A DNA stretch of 20,696 nucleotides from Rhodospirillales bacterium 47_12_T64 (GCA_002162915.1 MABB01000117.1:1-20696), one strand, 5' to 3'; counted from the stretch's first letter, positions 1-9,775 are shown. The notes: a model not told the origin generated them from the letters alone. Translations and numbers: made by a program.

Positions 1-951
1 CTCTGCATCGACATCCGTGTATCGCTGGGTCGTCGATAGCGATGCATGTCCCAGCAATTCCTGAATAGCGCGCAGGTCACCGCCATTGGCGAGGAGGTGG
101 GTTGCGAAACTGTGCCGCAAGGCATGAGGCGTTGCTGTTTCTGGAAGCTTTAGCAACCCTCGCAACTTTTGTGTCTGAAGCTGGATCACTCTCGCAGAAA
201 GGCGCTTTCCTTTGACGCCAATAAAGAGGGGACCGTCTGGTTTCAGGCTAAAGGGACAGGCGGCTTGATATTTAGCGATGGCTTCGCAAACAACAGGCAA
301 GAGGGGAACCAATCGTTCCTTGTTTCCCTTACCTAAAATCCTGAGCGTGGCTTGTTCCTTTGTTGGTGCCTCTTCCTGATTGAGAGAAAGGGCTTCGGAT
401 ATCCGAAGGCCACAACCGTATAGTAGCAACATGACGGCTTGATCGCGCAATCCAACCCAGGTGTCGTCCTGCAGCTTTGAGCTTTCCTCCATGACCTTTT
501 TAGCTTCATCTTTTGTGAGAGCTTTGGGCACGGTGTGAGGTCGTTTGGGAGTGCGAAGAATATCAAGGGCGTTATTGTTCGTCAGCTGGTGTCGATTGAG
601 CCATTTGAAAAAGCCACGAACAGCAGACAGAGCTCTGGCCGTTGATGTTTTACTGAGCTCTCGCCCTGCACGGGCGGCGAGCCAGGATCTGAAATCACGC
701 GTTTGCAGATCGTTGAGCATCTTTAAGGATATAAGCTCGCCGCTATGGTCGGAGAGAAAATACAAAAAGCTCCTGATGTCATGGGCATAGGCCTCAAGAG
801 TATTCTCTGATGAACGCTTCTCGGTCGTGTGCCACCGCAACCAGCCTTCAATTGCTCTTTGAACGTCGTCGCGCCAGGGAATAGGGGAGAGATCTATACT
901 GTCTATTCCCTTTGTCTGGCCCGCTTTCTCTATTCGGGGAGTTTTAACCAT
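1..951 (-). CDS. xerC: Tyrosine recombinase XerC (3' end outside window)
   Basis: Site-specific tyrosine recombinase that acts with XerD at dif to resolve chromosome dimers at division. I read 317 codons from an ATG at 949-951 without a stop; by family length only some tens of residues are missing. The N-terminal SAM-like core-binding domain spans about residues 28-120. The catalytic domain shows the full set: R183 (in GCGLRISEAL), K208 (GKGNKER), H276 and R279 (HALRHSFATH), H302 (LGHASLSTT) and nucleophile Y311 (QRYTDV). The start overlaps the end of the DUF484 gene by 22 bp, so the two are probably translationally coupled. A DUF484-xerC pair is a widespread proteobacterial arrangement and favours XerC over XerD or a phage integrase. 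Nothing suggests a mobile element here. Confidence 0.95.
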   Translation of the reverse strand, partial: MVKTPRIEKAGQTKGIDSIDLSPIPWRDDVQRAIEGWLRWHTTEKRSSENTLEAYAHDIRSFLYFLSDHSGELISLKMLNDLQTRDFRSWLAARAGRELSKTSTARALSAVRGFFKWLNRHQLTNNNALDILRTPKRPHTVPKALTKDEAKKVMEESSKLQDDTWVGLRDQAVMLLLYGCGLRISEALSLNQEEAPTKEQATLRILGKGNKERLVPLLPVVCEAIAKYQAACPFSLKPDGPLFIGVKGKRLSARVIQLQTQKLRGLLKLPETATPHALRHSFATHLLANGGDLRAIQELLGHASLSTTQRYTDVDAE

Positions 952-1667
952 GTCCGGATCGTATTTTCGACCACAGAGCCGATAAACCTGATCAGTTCTG
1001 TTCCCTGTCCTGGTTCAAACTGGTCATCGCGTTGTGATCCAAACGCCAGCATGGCTTGTGGGGTTGTCGAGGAAATATGCAGGCGGATCAGGGCGTCGGA
1101 CTGGATTAAGGGAGCCATGGTGCCGTAAAGGCAAACATCCCCCTGAATGTGATCCCGAAGCACCGCAGGTTGGCCCGGACCAATCAGGCCGTCAACCATA
1201 CCCGGCAAGAGACAGGAAATGCCTTCTACAGGGGCAGCAATATCGGCTTCGCCCGGTTGTTCTACGCCGATGGCAATGGCGTCCATTCCCATGATGATCG
1301 GAAGCTCAGTGCTGATGATATCAATGAGGTGCTCAAAGTTCTTTGCGGATATCAAAGCTTTGACCGCGCGGTGAGTTCGATCCTGAGTAAGTTTATTGTG
1401 GTGACTTCTTGTAATGACCAGATCACGCTCTCTGGTTATCTGTTCGAGCTTATTGCGCAGTTTTTCGATCATGTACTGCTGGAGATCGGCAAGACCGCGC
1501 CCTTCTGTTTTTCCGGGAATCTCAAGCGAATTGATAACCTGAGGGTTTTGAACCAGAAAATCCGCGTGCTGTCGTAGATATTTTTCGACATCACGTGCAG
1601 TGATGAGGTGCTCCTTGGCCTGAGTGGCCTGGGCGTCGGTCTCCACATCCTGAGAAGGGCTGCTCAT
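930..1667 (-). CDS. DUF484 family protein (GAF-like domain)
   Basis: Protein of 245 residues in the DUF484 family, whose biochemical role is not established; structural classification places a GAF-like fold in the C-terminal half. The N-terminal segment (residues about 24-55) carries the family signature of a helix with HADFLVQNPQVI, which resembles the usual FL..nPell motif. A charged helical stretch follows (about 65-100), then the GAF-like region (about 105-240). The ATG at 1665-1667 is preceded by AGGA at 1678-1681, which overlaps the stop codon of the upstream transaldolase gene, so coupling is likely. Its 3' end overlaps xerC by 22 bp. Conserved linkage to xerC suggests a link with chromosome segregation or division, but that is only inferred from context. 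Confidence 0.88.
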   Translation of the reverse strand: MSSPSQDVETDAQATQAKEHLITARDVEKYLRQHADFLVQNPQVINSLEIPGKTEGRGLADLQQYMIEKLRNKLEQITRERDLVITRSHHNKLTQDRTHRAVKALISAKNFEHLIDIISTELPIIMGMDAIAIGVEQPGEADIAAPVEGISCLLPGMVDGLIGPGQPAVLRDHIQGDVCLYGTMAPLIQSDALIRLHISSTTPQAMLAFGSQRDDQFEPGQGTELIRFIGSVVENTIRTWLKLPE

Positions 1668-1679
1668 AGTCTTTAATTC

Positions 1680-2336
1680 CTATAGAATAGTCTGACCGGT
1701 TTTTTCCCAATCGGCCATGAAGGCTTCGAGGCCTTTATCCGTTAGAGGATGTTTGAACATAGCACGAAGTACGGCTGGTGGGATTGTGGCCGTATCTGCA
1801 CCCATTTTTGCTGATTCAACGATGTGTAGCGGGCTTCGTGTTGAAGCAACCAGTACTTTCGTCGTCAGATCAGGGTAAGCGTTATAGATTTCCACGATGT
1901 CTGCGATCAGGGTTAACCCGTCTTGCGCAAGGTCATCAAGGCGTCCAATAAACGGCGAAACATAGGTTGCGCCTGCTTTGGCTGCTAAGAGAGCCTGAGC
2001 TGCAGAGAAGCAAAGTGTCACGTTTGTGGAAATACCTTCGTCTGAGAAGGTTTTACAAGCTTTCAAGCCATCCGGGGTCAACGGCAACTTGACGACAATG
2101 TTGTCTGCGAGAGCGGCAAGCTTGCGCCCTTCGGCGACCATGCCTTCGTATTCAAGTGAAGTAACCTCGGCGCTGATCGGACCGGAAATGATTTCGGCAA
2201 TTTCCTTGATCACTTCGATAAACTGGCGACCGCTCTTTGCAATCAAGGACGGGTTGGTTGTAACGCCGTCGACAAGACCCGTGGCTGCAAGTTCGCGAAT
2301 CTCGTCGATATCCGCAGTGTCGATAAAAAATTCCAT
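1680..2336 (-). CDS. fsa: Transaldolase / fructose-6-phosphate aldolase family protein
   Basis: Small (218-residue) class I aldolase of the TalC/FSA subfamily, which catalyses either the transaldolase step of the pentose phosphate pathway or fructose-6-phosphate aldol cleavage; sequence alone does not separate these. Diagnostic motifs are [16 protein letters not shown] at the N-terminus, GVTTNPSL (residues 24-31), the Schiff-base lysine K83 in [14 protein letters not shown], and the ASTRSP segment. I chose the ATG at 2334-2336 because the family begins MxFFIDTA; the frame is open 36 codons further upstream, but that part has no family resemblance. GGGG lies about 10 nt before the ATG. It is the first gene of the minus-strand run with DUF484 and xerC, and is divergent from priA. 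Confidence 0.92.
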   Translation of the reverse strand: MEFFIDTADIDEIRELAATGLVDGVTTNPSLIAKSGRQFIEVIKEIAEIISGPISAEVTSLEYEGMVAEGRKLAALADNIVVKLPLTPDGLKACKTFSDEGISTNVTLCFSAAQALLAAKAGATYVSPFIGRLDDLAQDGLTLIADIVEIYNAYPDLTTKVLVASTRSPLHIVESAKMGADTATIPPAVLRAMFKHPLTDKGLEAFMADWEKTGQTIL

Positions 2337-2502
2337 TATAACCCCGTTAAAAATCTTAATAATTCTAGCTCTGCCAAATTGAGACCCAGGGATGAGAACC
2401 CAAGACAGGCCAGCACTTCGTGCAGAGCAATATATCTGCTCCAAGATAACGTCTCACCGCCAGAGGTCCAGAGCTCCCTTATAAATAAAGTATGCTATTT
2501 CA

Positions 2503-2514
2503 GATAAACAGGGG
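2503..2514 (+). repeat. 12-mer GATAAACAGGGG, copy 1 (upstream of priA)
   Basis: Exact 12-base match in the same orientation to 5041-5052. This copy ends about 104 bp before the priA start. The flanks of the two copies differ, so the shared unit is just these 12 bases. It could be a regulator site or a chance match. Confidence 0.45.
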
Positions 2515-2604
2515 TGATTATTTAATCTGGTGGGGGATTTAGATGTTTTTCTACCTTGTCTTGGCGGAAACTATCGGCAGGCTTGTACAGAATATTATGA
2601 TTAT

Positions 2605-2609
2605 GAGGA
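2605..2609 (+). promoter_or_regulatory. Shine-Dalgarno of priA
   Basis: GAGGA lies 9 nt before the GTG at 2619 and supports that non-ATG codon as the start. Confidence 0.65.
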
Positions 2610-2618
2610 TAACGATTC

Positions 2619-4871
2619 GTGTTTGAAGGTGGCGACGACCTGACGTTGTTTGGGCAGAGCATAGATAAGCCGCTTCGTTGCCGTGTACAGGTAACGTTAC
2701 CTATTGATCGTCCTTATGATTATATTTTGCCCTATGGCTCTGATGGCCAACAGATCGAACTGCAACCCGGACAGATTGTTCAAGTACCTGTCGGGCGTAG
2801 AATTGTTCCCGGCGTTGTCTGGGATGGGACGGCTGATGAAGATGTTCCTCTTAAGAAACTGAAAGAAATTGCCGGGGTCTCCGAGGCACTTCCGCTTAAG
2901 GATGAATTGAGGAAATTTGTCGCGTGGATTTCATCTTATACGGTATCTCCCCAAGGCTCGGTTCTGAAGATGGCTTTGTCTGTCCCGCAGGCTCTGGAAA
3001 CAATTACGGGGCAAAAACTCTATCGTTTTATTGATTCGGAAAGTGTTGAAAGTAATTTTCGAATCACGGCGGCGCGCCAGCGCGTTATTGATGTCGCCAA
3101 AGATAGTGGTGGCTGGACGATGGGTGATCTGGCTAAGGAAGCCGGGGTGTCGAGTTCTGTGGTAAAGGGGCTAGAGCAGGTTGGATTTGTTGAAAGCTAT
3201 CACGAAGTGCCGGATTTTTCTTTCCCGGTACCTGCGCCAAACATAAAGGGCCCAGAGCTATCTGTGGGACAGAGAGAAGCGGCTGATGACCTGATGTCCC
3301 GGGTTCGGGAGCACGCTTTTTCCACGGTGGTCCTGGATGGCGTCACAGGGTCAGGGAAGACTGAAGTGTATTTCGAGGCGGTGGAAGCGGCTATGCAAGA
3401 GGGGCGGCAGGTTCTTGTGTTGCTGCCTGAGATTGCTCTTTCAAGTCAGTGGTTGGATCGCTTCGAGCAACGATTTGGTGTTGCACCTGCAGAGTGGCAT
3501 TCAGAATTAACGCCAGCACTCCGGCGCAAGACGTGGCGCGCGGTGGCGGCAGGCAAGGCTCCTGTCGTGGTCGGAGCGCGTTCTGCTCTTATTCTACCCT
3601 ATGAAAACTTAGGTCTCATCATTGTCGATGAAGAGCACGAGGGCTCTTTCAAGCAAGAAGATGGCGTCTATTACCACGCCAGAGATATGGCTGTTGTTCG
3701 GGCGAAAGGTTGTTCTTGTCCTGTGGTGCTGGCTTCGGCAACCCCCGCCTTGGAAACCATGGTCAATGTACAGAACGGACGGTATGACCGACTTATCCTA
3801 CCGGGTCGGCACGGCGGCGCTGGTATGCCGGATGTCGAACTGATTGATTTACGGTTTGATAAGCCCGAACGATTAAACACCGGGCCGGGTTGGCTATCTC
3901 AGGCTTTGCGTGGCGCTATACGGCAAACGCTGGAAGCGGGAGAGCAGGCAATGCTCTTTCTTAATCGACGGGGATATGCGCCGCTGACACTTTGTCGGAC
4001 CTGCGGACATCGCATGCAGTGCCCGCATTGTACGGCGTGGTTGGTGGAACATCGCCGCTTTTCACGGTTGCAGTGTCACCATTGTGGATTTAATGCCGCC
4101 ATACCTGAAACCTGTCCCTCCTGTTCCGCAGAGGATTCGCTTGTTGCCTGTGGTCCCGGGGTCGAGCGAATTGTTGAGGAGGCAAGCAAGTTGTTTCCAG
4201 AAGCAAATATCGCTCTCATGGCCAGTGATACGCTTACGTCACCGGCGGCAACGCGTGAAGTGATTGAAAATATCCAGAACCGAAAAGTAAATCTGCTGGT
4301 CGGAACGCAGGTCGTTGCCAAGGGATATCACTTCCCATATTTAACGCTGGTTGGGGTTGTCGATGCAGATCTTGGATTGTTTGGTGGGGACCTTCGCGCC
4401 GCAGAGAGAACGTTTCAATTGCTTCACCAAGTTGCCGGGCGTGCAGGACGTGCCGAGCGCAAGGGGCGCGTGCTGCTTCAAACCTCAGATCCGAAACACC
4501 CGGTGATGCAGACGCTCAAGGCCGGGGACCGAGATAAATTTCTTGAGCTCGAAGCGGAAACAAGGGCAAGAGGCGGCTTGCCGCCTTTTGGCCGATTGGC
4601 GGCAATTATTGTCTCAGGGCCAGATGAAGCAGAGCTGGATAACTTTTGTGCCAGTCTTGCACGGGCGATCCCCCAGGTTGATGGGGCACAGATTCTCGGA
4701 CCAGCACCTGCACCACTTGCTTTGTTGCGGGGAAAATTCCGTCGACGATTTCTTATTATGTCAAAACGTTCAATCGCTCCGCAGGGAATTGCCAAAGAGT
4801 GGCTCGGGCGGGTGAAGCCATCTTCACGGATTAAGGTTGTGGTCGATGTCGATCCCTATTCCTTTTTGTAA
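2619..4871 (+). CDS. priA: Primosomal replication restart helicase PriA
   Basis: 3'-to-5' DExH helicase that recognises stalled forks and reloads the replicative helicase. Length is 750 residues, normal for the family. The N-terminal 3'BD domain (about 20-115) is followed by a winged-helix region (about 145-195) and the helicase core: Walker A GVTGSGKT at 241-248, DEEH box at 337-340, and SATPALET near 373-380. The zinc-binding domain has the canonical eight cysteines as four CxxC-type pairs (C459/C462, C468/C471, C486/C489, C499/C502). The motif V/VI region includes LLHQVAGRAGRAERKG. The start is GTG at 2619, supported by GAGGA 9 nt upstream and by an N-terminus of ordinary length. It stands alone on the plus strand, 409 bp before the ATP synthase operon. 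Confidence 0.97.
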   Translation: MFEGGDDLTLFGQSIDKPLRCRVQVTLPIDRPYDYILPYGSDGQQIELQPGQIVQVPVGRRIVPGVVWDGTADEDVPLKKLKEIAGVSEALPLKDELRKFVAWISSYTVSPQGSVLKMALSVPQALETITGQKLYRFIDSESVESNFRITAARQRVIDVAKDSGGWTMGDLAKEAGVSSSVVKGLEQVGFVESYHEVPDFSFPVPAPNIKGPELSVGQREAADDLMSRVREHAFSTVVLDGVTGSGKTEVYFEAVEAAMQEGRQVLVLLPEIALSSQWLDRFEQRFGVAPAEWHSELTPALRRKTWRAVAAGKAPVVVGARSALILPYENLGLIIVDEEHEGSFKQEDGVYYHARDMAVVRAKGCSCPVVLASATPALETMVNVQNGRYDRLILPGRHGGAGMPDVELIDLRFDKPERLNTGPGWLSQALRGAIRQTLEAGEQAMLFLNRRGYAPLTLCRTCGHRMQCPHCTAWLVEHRRFSRLQCHHCGFNAAIPETCPSCSAEDSLVACGPGVERIVEEASKLFPEANIALMASDTLTSPAATREVIENIQNRKVNLLVGTQVVAKGYHFPYLTLVGVVDADLGLFGGDLRAAERTFQLLHQVAGRAGRAERKGRVLLQTSDPKHPVMQTLKAGDRDKFLELEAETRARGGLPPFGRLAAIIVSGPDEAELDNFCASLARAIPQVDGAQILGPAPAPLALLRGKFRRRFLIMSKRSIAPQGIAKEWLGRVKPSSRIKVVVDVDPYSFL

Positions 4872-4931
4872 GAGATATTAAGTGAGTAGCATTTCCGGGT
4901 TCTCTGATTTTGATCTGCTTTTGATTCTTGC

Positions 4932-4993
4932 GCTCTCTATGATTCTTCAGAGAGCCACCGCGGGTTATCTTCAGAATGGAGAAGTTTTTTTTT
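4932..4993 (+). terminator. Possible priA terminator (inverted repeat plus distal T-run)
   Basis: GCTCTCT at 4932-4938 pairs with AGAGAGC at 4949-4955 across a 10-nt loop. The T-run at 4985-4993 lies about 30 nt beyond the stem, with only a 4-bp CTTC/GAAG stem directly before it. The geometry is not that of a classical intrinsic terminator, so the call is weak. Confidence 0.3.
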
Positions 4994-5040
4994 GAACCAA
5001 AGATTGTCTAAAAACAGAATCTTAAGTGGGTATTTTTAAG

Positions 5041-5052
5041 GATAAACAGGGG
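5041..5052 (+). repeat. 12-mer GATAAACAGGGG, copy 2 (upstream of atpH)
   Basis: Exact match to 2503-2514 in the same orientation, ending about 228 bp before the atpH start. Both copies are in non-coding DNA upstream of a plus-strand transcription unit. Confidence 0.45.
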
Positions 5053-5067
5053 CTTCACAGGGTTTTA

Positions 5068-5085
5068 CGGTGATTACTTTCACCG
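5068..5085 (+). promoter_or_regulatory. Small perfect inverted repeat upstream of the atp operon
   Basis: CGGTGA (5068-5073) and TCACCG (5080-5085) form a perfect 6-bp dyad with a 6-nt centre. It could be an operator half-site pair or an RNA hairpin; no T-run follows, so it is not terminator-like. Confidence 0.3.
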
Positions 5086-5135
5086 CAGTTGCGAAAAAGA
5101 GTGAAATAAAAGCCCGAATCTTTCGTCTGACTCGC

Positions 5136-5164
5136 TTGAAACCCTGTTATGTCTGTGATACCAA
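5136..5164 (+). promoter_or_regulatory. Weak candidate promoter for the atpHAGDC operon
   Basis: TTGAAA at 5136-5141 and TACCAA at 5159-5164 are separated by 17 nt. The -35 is good (TTGAAA versus TTGACA) but the -10 is poor. The position, about 115 bp before atpH, is reasonable. This is a pattern match only. Confidence 0.22.
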
Positions 5165-5268
5165 ACCCGCGCCTGATGATTAGTACCGTTTGTGCTTTTC
5201 TTATCAAATGAATTTCGGCTTCACTGAAATGCGACCTGTTCGGGCAGGGTCAATTTCTGGCTTATCTT

Positions 5269-5273
5269 GGGGG
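5269..5273 (+). promoter_or_regulatory. Shine-Dalgarno deciding the TTG start of atpH
   Basis: GGGGG at 5269-5273 sits 7 nt before TTG 5281. The only nearby ATG (5276-5278) is out of frame and begins 3 nt after the G-run, too close for normal initiation. Confidence 0.55.
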
Positions 5274-5280
5274 CAATGGC

Positions 5281-5841
5281 TTGGCAGGCGAAAACACTAG
5301 CTTGAATGGCTTGGCAGGGCGCTATGCGTTAGCGTTGCTGGGAATTGCCGAGGAAAAATCTGCATTGGATGCAGTGGCTGAAGATCTGGTTGGCTTGAAA
5401 CAACTCGTTTCAGGTAGCTCTGAACTTCAGGATTTGCTCAGCTCTCCGCTCTATACACGCGACCAGCAGGTAAAAGCGTTTTCTGCAATACTCGACAAAG
5501 CGGGTGTCAATGAAGTGACACTTAACTTTGTATTGGTTGTTGCTGAAAATCGTCGACTTGCTGTTTTGGCAGACATGGCAGACGCTTATTTGGCGGAACT
5601 GGCGCGTCGCCGCGGTGAAGTCCGGGCTAAAGTAACAGCAGCACACGAATTAACTAAGATACAACAGAAAGCAATTGCAGATGCTCTTCAGGCTTCTGTA
5701 GGTGGTTCTGTTGAAGTTGACGTAACTGTCGATGAATCCTTAATCGGGGGCATGATTGTGCAGGTTGGTAGCCGCATGGTTGATAGCTCCTTGCGTACAA
5801 AACTTCAGAGACTTGAACTGACGATGAAAGGGGTTGGGTAA
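5281..5841 (+). CDS. atpH: ATP synthase F1 subunit delta
   Basis: Peripheral-stalk subunit (OSCP homologue) that ties the top of the F1 head to subunit b; 186 residues, normal length. The N-terminal six-helix domain (about 8-110) starts with [16 protein letters not shown]. The C-terminal part has the conserved [19 protein letters not shown] segment near the end. The start must be TTG at 5281: no ATG, GTG or TTG lies in frame between the upstream stop at 5209 and here, the first in-frame ATG is about 97 codons later, and [16 protein letters not shown] aligns with the usual alphaproteobacterial N-terminus. The stop overlaps the atpA start by one base (TAATG), so the two are coupled. It is the first gene of the F1-only operon. 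Confidence 0.95.
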   Translation: MAGENTSLNGLAGRYALALLGIAEEKSALDAVAEDLVGLKQLVSGSSELQDLLSSPLYTRDQQVKAFSAILDKAGVNEVTLNFVLVVAENRRLAVLADMADAYLAELARRRGEVRAKVTAAHELTKIQQKAIADALQASVGGSVEVDVTVDESLIGGMIVQVGSRMVDSSLRTKLQRLELTMKGVG

Positions 5842-7373
5842 TGGATATCCGCGCCGCTGAAATCTCTACCATTCTCAAAAATCAGATTGAAAACTTCGGT
5901 GCAGACGCCGATGTGGCCGAAGTAGGCCAGGTTCTTTCTGTGGGTGATGGTGTGGCTCGCATTTACGGTCTGGACAATGTTCAGGCTGGCGAGATGGTGG
6001 AATTTGCTAACGGTATTCGGGGCATGGCCCTTAACCTTGAGGTCGACAACGTAGGTGTCGTACTTTTTGGTGATGACCGTGGTGTTAAAGAAGGCGATAC
6101 GGTCAAACGTACCGGCTCTATTGTTGAGGTGCCTGCAGGTAAAGGCCTGCTCGGTCGCGTTGTCGATGGTCTCGGTAATCCGATTGACGGTAAAGGTCCT
6201 CTTAAGGATGTTGAACTTACGCGTGTGGAGGTTAAGGCGCCTGGCATTATCCCACGTAAGTCTGTTCATGAGCCGATGCAGACTGGTATTAAGTCTATTG
6301 ATAGTCTTATTCCAATCGGTCGTGGCCAGCGTGAGCTGATCATTGGTGACCGTCAGACTGGTAAGACTGCGATTGCTCTGGATACGATCCTGAACCAGAA
6401 AGTAACAAACGATGCTGCTTCTAGCGAAAGCGAAAAGCTGTTTTGCATCTACGTTGCTGTTGGTCAGAAACGTTCCACTGTTGCTCGTTTGGTTAAGACA
6501 CTCGAAGACAATGGCGCTATGGAATATTCCATCGTTGTTGCTGCGACTGCTTCTGATCCTGCTCCGCTTCAGTTTCTTGCTCCATATACTGGCGCAGCCA
6601 TGGGTGAGTACTTCCGCGACAACGCAATGCACGCTGTGATCGTTTATGACGATCTTTCCAAGCAGGCTGTTGCTTATCGTCAGATGTCTCTTCTTCTTCG
6701 TCGTCCTCCTGGACGTGAAGCTTATCCTGGTGACGTTTTCTATCTTCACTCCCGTCTACTTGAGCGTTCATGCAAATTGAACGACAATCACGGTGCAGGC
6801 TCTTTGACTGCTCTTCCAGTGATTGAAACTCAGGGTGGTGACGTTTCTGCCTTTATTCCGACTAACGTGATTTCGATTACGGATGGTCAGATCTTCCTTG
6901 AAACGAACCTCTTCAACAAAGGTATCCGTCCGGCTGTTAACGTTGGTCTATCGGTTTCCCGTGTTGGTTCTTCAGCGCAGATCAAGGCTATGAAGCAGGT
7001 TGCTGGTAGTATTAAACTTGAGCTCGCTCAATATCGTGAAATGGAAGCTTTCTCTCAGTTCGCTTCTGATCTCGATGCGGCAACTCAGCGTCTGTTGGCA
7101 CGTGGTGCTCGTTTGGTCGAGCTTCTCAAACAGCCTCAGTACAAACCGCTGACTATTGAAGAGCAGGTTGTTGTTCTTTTCTCTGGCGTGAAGGGTTACC
7201 TTGATGCGATCGACGTGAAAACTGTTGGTCACTTCGAAGAAAAACTTCTGTCTGAAATTCGTGGCAACGGCAAAGACATTCTGGAAGCTATCCGTACTGA
7301 AAAAGCTCTGTCTCCTGATCTCGAAGGCAAGCTGAAATCTTTCATGGATAATTTCGCCAAGATCTTTGTATAA
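5841..7373 (+). CDS. atpA: ATP synthase F1 subunit alpha
   Basis: Non-catalytic nucleotide-binding subunit of the F1 hexamer, 510 residues, as expected. The beta-barrel domain covers about residues 25-95. The P-loop GDRQTGKT is at 169-176, followed by the nucleotide-binding domain with the alpha-specific [20 protein letters not shown] segment and the arginine-finger region [13 protein letters not shown]. The C-terminal helical bundle ends [12 protein letters not shown]. The start ATG at 5841 overlaps the atpH stop. Codon use is strongly T-ending and looks biased in the way of a highly expressed gene. This gives long but meaningless open frames on the opposite strand. Confidence 0.98.
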   Translation: MDIRAAEISTILKNQIENFGADADVAEVGQVLSVGDGVARIYGLDNVQAGEMVEFANGIRGMALNLEVDNVGVVLFGDDRGVKEGDTVKRTGSIVEVPAGKGLLGRVVDGLGNPIDGKGPLKDVELTRVEVKAPGIIPRKSVHEPMQTGIKSIDSLIPIGRGQRELIIGDRQTGKTAIALDTILNQKVTNDAASSESEKLFCIYVAVGQKRSTVARLVKTLEDNGAMEYSIVVAATASDPAPLQFLAPYTGAAMGEYFRDNAMHAVIVYDDLSKQAVAYRQMSLLLRRPPGREAYPGDVFYLHSRLLERSCKLNDNHGAGSLTALPVIETQGGDVSAFIPTNVISITDGQIFLETNLFNKGIRPAVNVGLSVSRVGSSAQIKAMKQVAGSIKLELAQYREMEAFSQFASDLDAATQRLLARGARLVELLKQPQYKPLTIEEQVVVLFSGVKGYLDAIDVKTVGHFEEKLLSEIRGNGKDILEAIRTEKALSPDLEGKLKSFMDNFAKIFV

Positions 7374-7420
7374 GGAACTGGTAGTCCAGAGTTTAATGGC
7401 TGTGGGAACAGAATAACGAC

Positions 7421-8305
7421 ATGGCAAACTTAAACGACCTGAAACTTAGGATCTCGAGCGTTAAGTCGACGCAAAAGATCACTTCGGCCATGAAGATGGT
7501 TGCTGCGGCTAAGCTGCGCCGTGCACAAGAACAAGCTGTAGCATCCCGACCATACGCAGAGCGTATGGCACGGATGTTAGGTTCTCTTGCTGTATCTGCG
7601 GGCAAACAGCCGGGAGCATCTCCTCTTCTTGCCGGAACGGGTAAAGATGACGTTCATTTACTCATCGTAGCTGCGGCTGACCGCGGACTTTGTGGTGGTT
7701 TCAATACAAATATTGTAAAAGAAGCACGCAAAAAAGCTTATGAGCTGATCAAGGCTGGTAAAACTGTAAAGTTCTACTGCATTGGTCGTAAATCTCGTGA
7801 CCAGCTACGACGTGAATTTGGATCCAGAATTGTTGATACGATTGAAGATATTGCAAAACCTAGTCTAGGTTTTGACAAGGCAACGACAGTCTCTGACCGC
7901 GTGTTGGGAATGTTTGACGCTGGCGAATTTGATGTTTGTACGATCTTCTATGCGAAGTTCAAGTCTGTAATGCTTCAAGTTCCTTCTGCTCAACAGTTGA
8001 TCCCGTTTGAAGCTGAGGGTGATGCGGATGCATCAGGCCTTGCTGATGGCAGTATCTACGATTACGAGCCATCGGATGAGAAGATCTTGAGAGATTTGTT
8101 GCCGCGCAACATCTCAATCCAGATTTTCAAAGCGATGCTTGAAAATGCCGCTAGTGAGCACGGTGCTCGTATGTCCGCTATGGACAGTGCGACACGTAAC
8201 GCTGGCGAGATGATTGACAGTTTGTCTATTAAGTACAACAGAACGCGTCAAGCAAACATCACAAACGAGTTGATTGAAATTATCTCCGCCAAAGAGGCTC
8301 TCTAA
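7421..8305 (+). CDS. atpG: ATP synthase F1 subunit gamma
   Basis: Central rotor shaft of F1; 294 residues. The N-terminal helix MANLNDLKLRISSVKSTQKI and the following SAMKMVAAAKLRRAQ are diagnostic, as is ADRGLCGGFNTNI in the Rossmann-like middle domain. The C-terminal helix contains SAMDSATRNAGEMIDSLS and ends near NELIEIISAKEAL, which enters the alpha3beta3 cavity. It lies 47 bp after atpA. The upstream GGGA is about 14 nt from the ATG, so the ribosome-binding site is not strong. A hairpin spans its stop codon (8296-8317). Confidence 0.97.
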   Translation: MANLNDLKLRISSVKSTQKITSAMKMVAAAKLRRAQEQAVASRPYAERMARMLGSLAVSAGKQPGASPLLAGTGKDDVHLLIVAAADRGLCGGFNTNIVKEARKKAYELIKAGKTVKFYCIGRKSRDQLRREFGSRIVDTIEDIAKPSLGFDKATTVSDRVLGMFDAGEFDVCTIFYAKFKSVMLQVPSAQQLIPFEAEGDADASGLADGSIYDYEPSDEKILRDLLPRNISIQIFKAMLENAASEHGARMSAMDSATRNAGEMIDSLSIKYNRTRQANITNELIEIISAKEAL

Positions 8306-8317
8306 TTTTAGGGAGCC
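8296..8317 (+). other. Intercistronic hairpin across the atpG stop
   Basis: GGCTCTCT (8296-8303) pairs with AGGGAGCC (8310-8317): 8 bp with one G-U pair and a 6-nt AAUUUU loop that includes most of the stop region. There is no T-run, so it is not a terminator. It might stabilise or mark a cleavage point in the polycistronic mRNA. Confidence 0.4.
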
Positions 8318-8335
8318 CTGGCAAGCGCACTGGCT

Positions 8336-8341
8336 AAGGAG
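8336..8341 (+). promoter_or_regulatory. Strong Shine-Dalgarno of atpD
   Basis: AAGGAG lies 9 nt before the ATG at 8351. It is the best ribosome-binding site in the operon, in keeping with the need for three beta subunits per complex. Confidence 0.6.
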
Positions 8342-8350
8342 TGACACTAA

Positions 8351-9775
<1,425 letters not shown>

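Larger units (their letters stand above)
2337..2618. other. Divergent intergenic region, transaldolase gene / priA
   Basis: This 282-bp non-coding interval must hold promoters for both the leftward transaldolase-DUF484-xerC run and the rightward priA gene. I could not identify a -35/-10 pair with acceptable spacing on either strand. It contains one copy of the 12-mer GATAAACAGGGG at 2503-2514, also found upstream of atpH. The priA Shine-Dalgarno is at its right edge. Confidence 0.5.
4872..5280 (+). other. 409-bp non-coding region between priA and atpH
   Basis: This is the longest gene-free stretch in the window. It contains: a 7-bp inverted repeat GCTCTCT/AGAGAGC (4932-4955, 10-nt loop); a run of nine T at 4985-4993; the second copy of GATAAACAGGGG (5041-5052); a perfect 6-bp stem CGGTGA/TCACCG (5068-5085); and a weak promoter-like pair near 5136-5164. 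A 37-codon hydrophobic GTG-started frame (4882-4995) lies just after priA but cannot be confirmed as a gene. The interval probably holds the priA terminator and the promoter and 5' leader of the ATP synthase operon. Confidence 0.6.

Noticed and set aside
1..951. The tyrosine recombinase as an integrase of a mobile element
   Set aside because: The neighbouring DUF484 gene, complete catalytic set and typical XerC length indicate housekeeping XerC; no att-like repeats, tRNA or phage genes are nearby.
2337..2444. N-terminal extension of the transaldolase gene to an upstream start at 2444
   Set aside because: The extra 36 residues do not resemble the family, which begins MxFFIDTA, and there is a G-rich site before the internal ATG.
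5149..5211. A 20-codon ATG frame in the atp leader as a leader peptide
   Set aside because: No ribosome-binding site, no run of regulatory codons and no attenuator-like alternative hairpins.
5805..6749. A 314-codon open frame on the minus strand opposite atpH/atpA
   Set aside because: It is antisense to the highly conserved atpA, has no recognisable domain, and is explained by the T-ending codon bias of atpA. Similar antisense frames lie opposite atpG and atpD.
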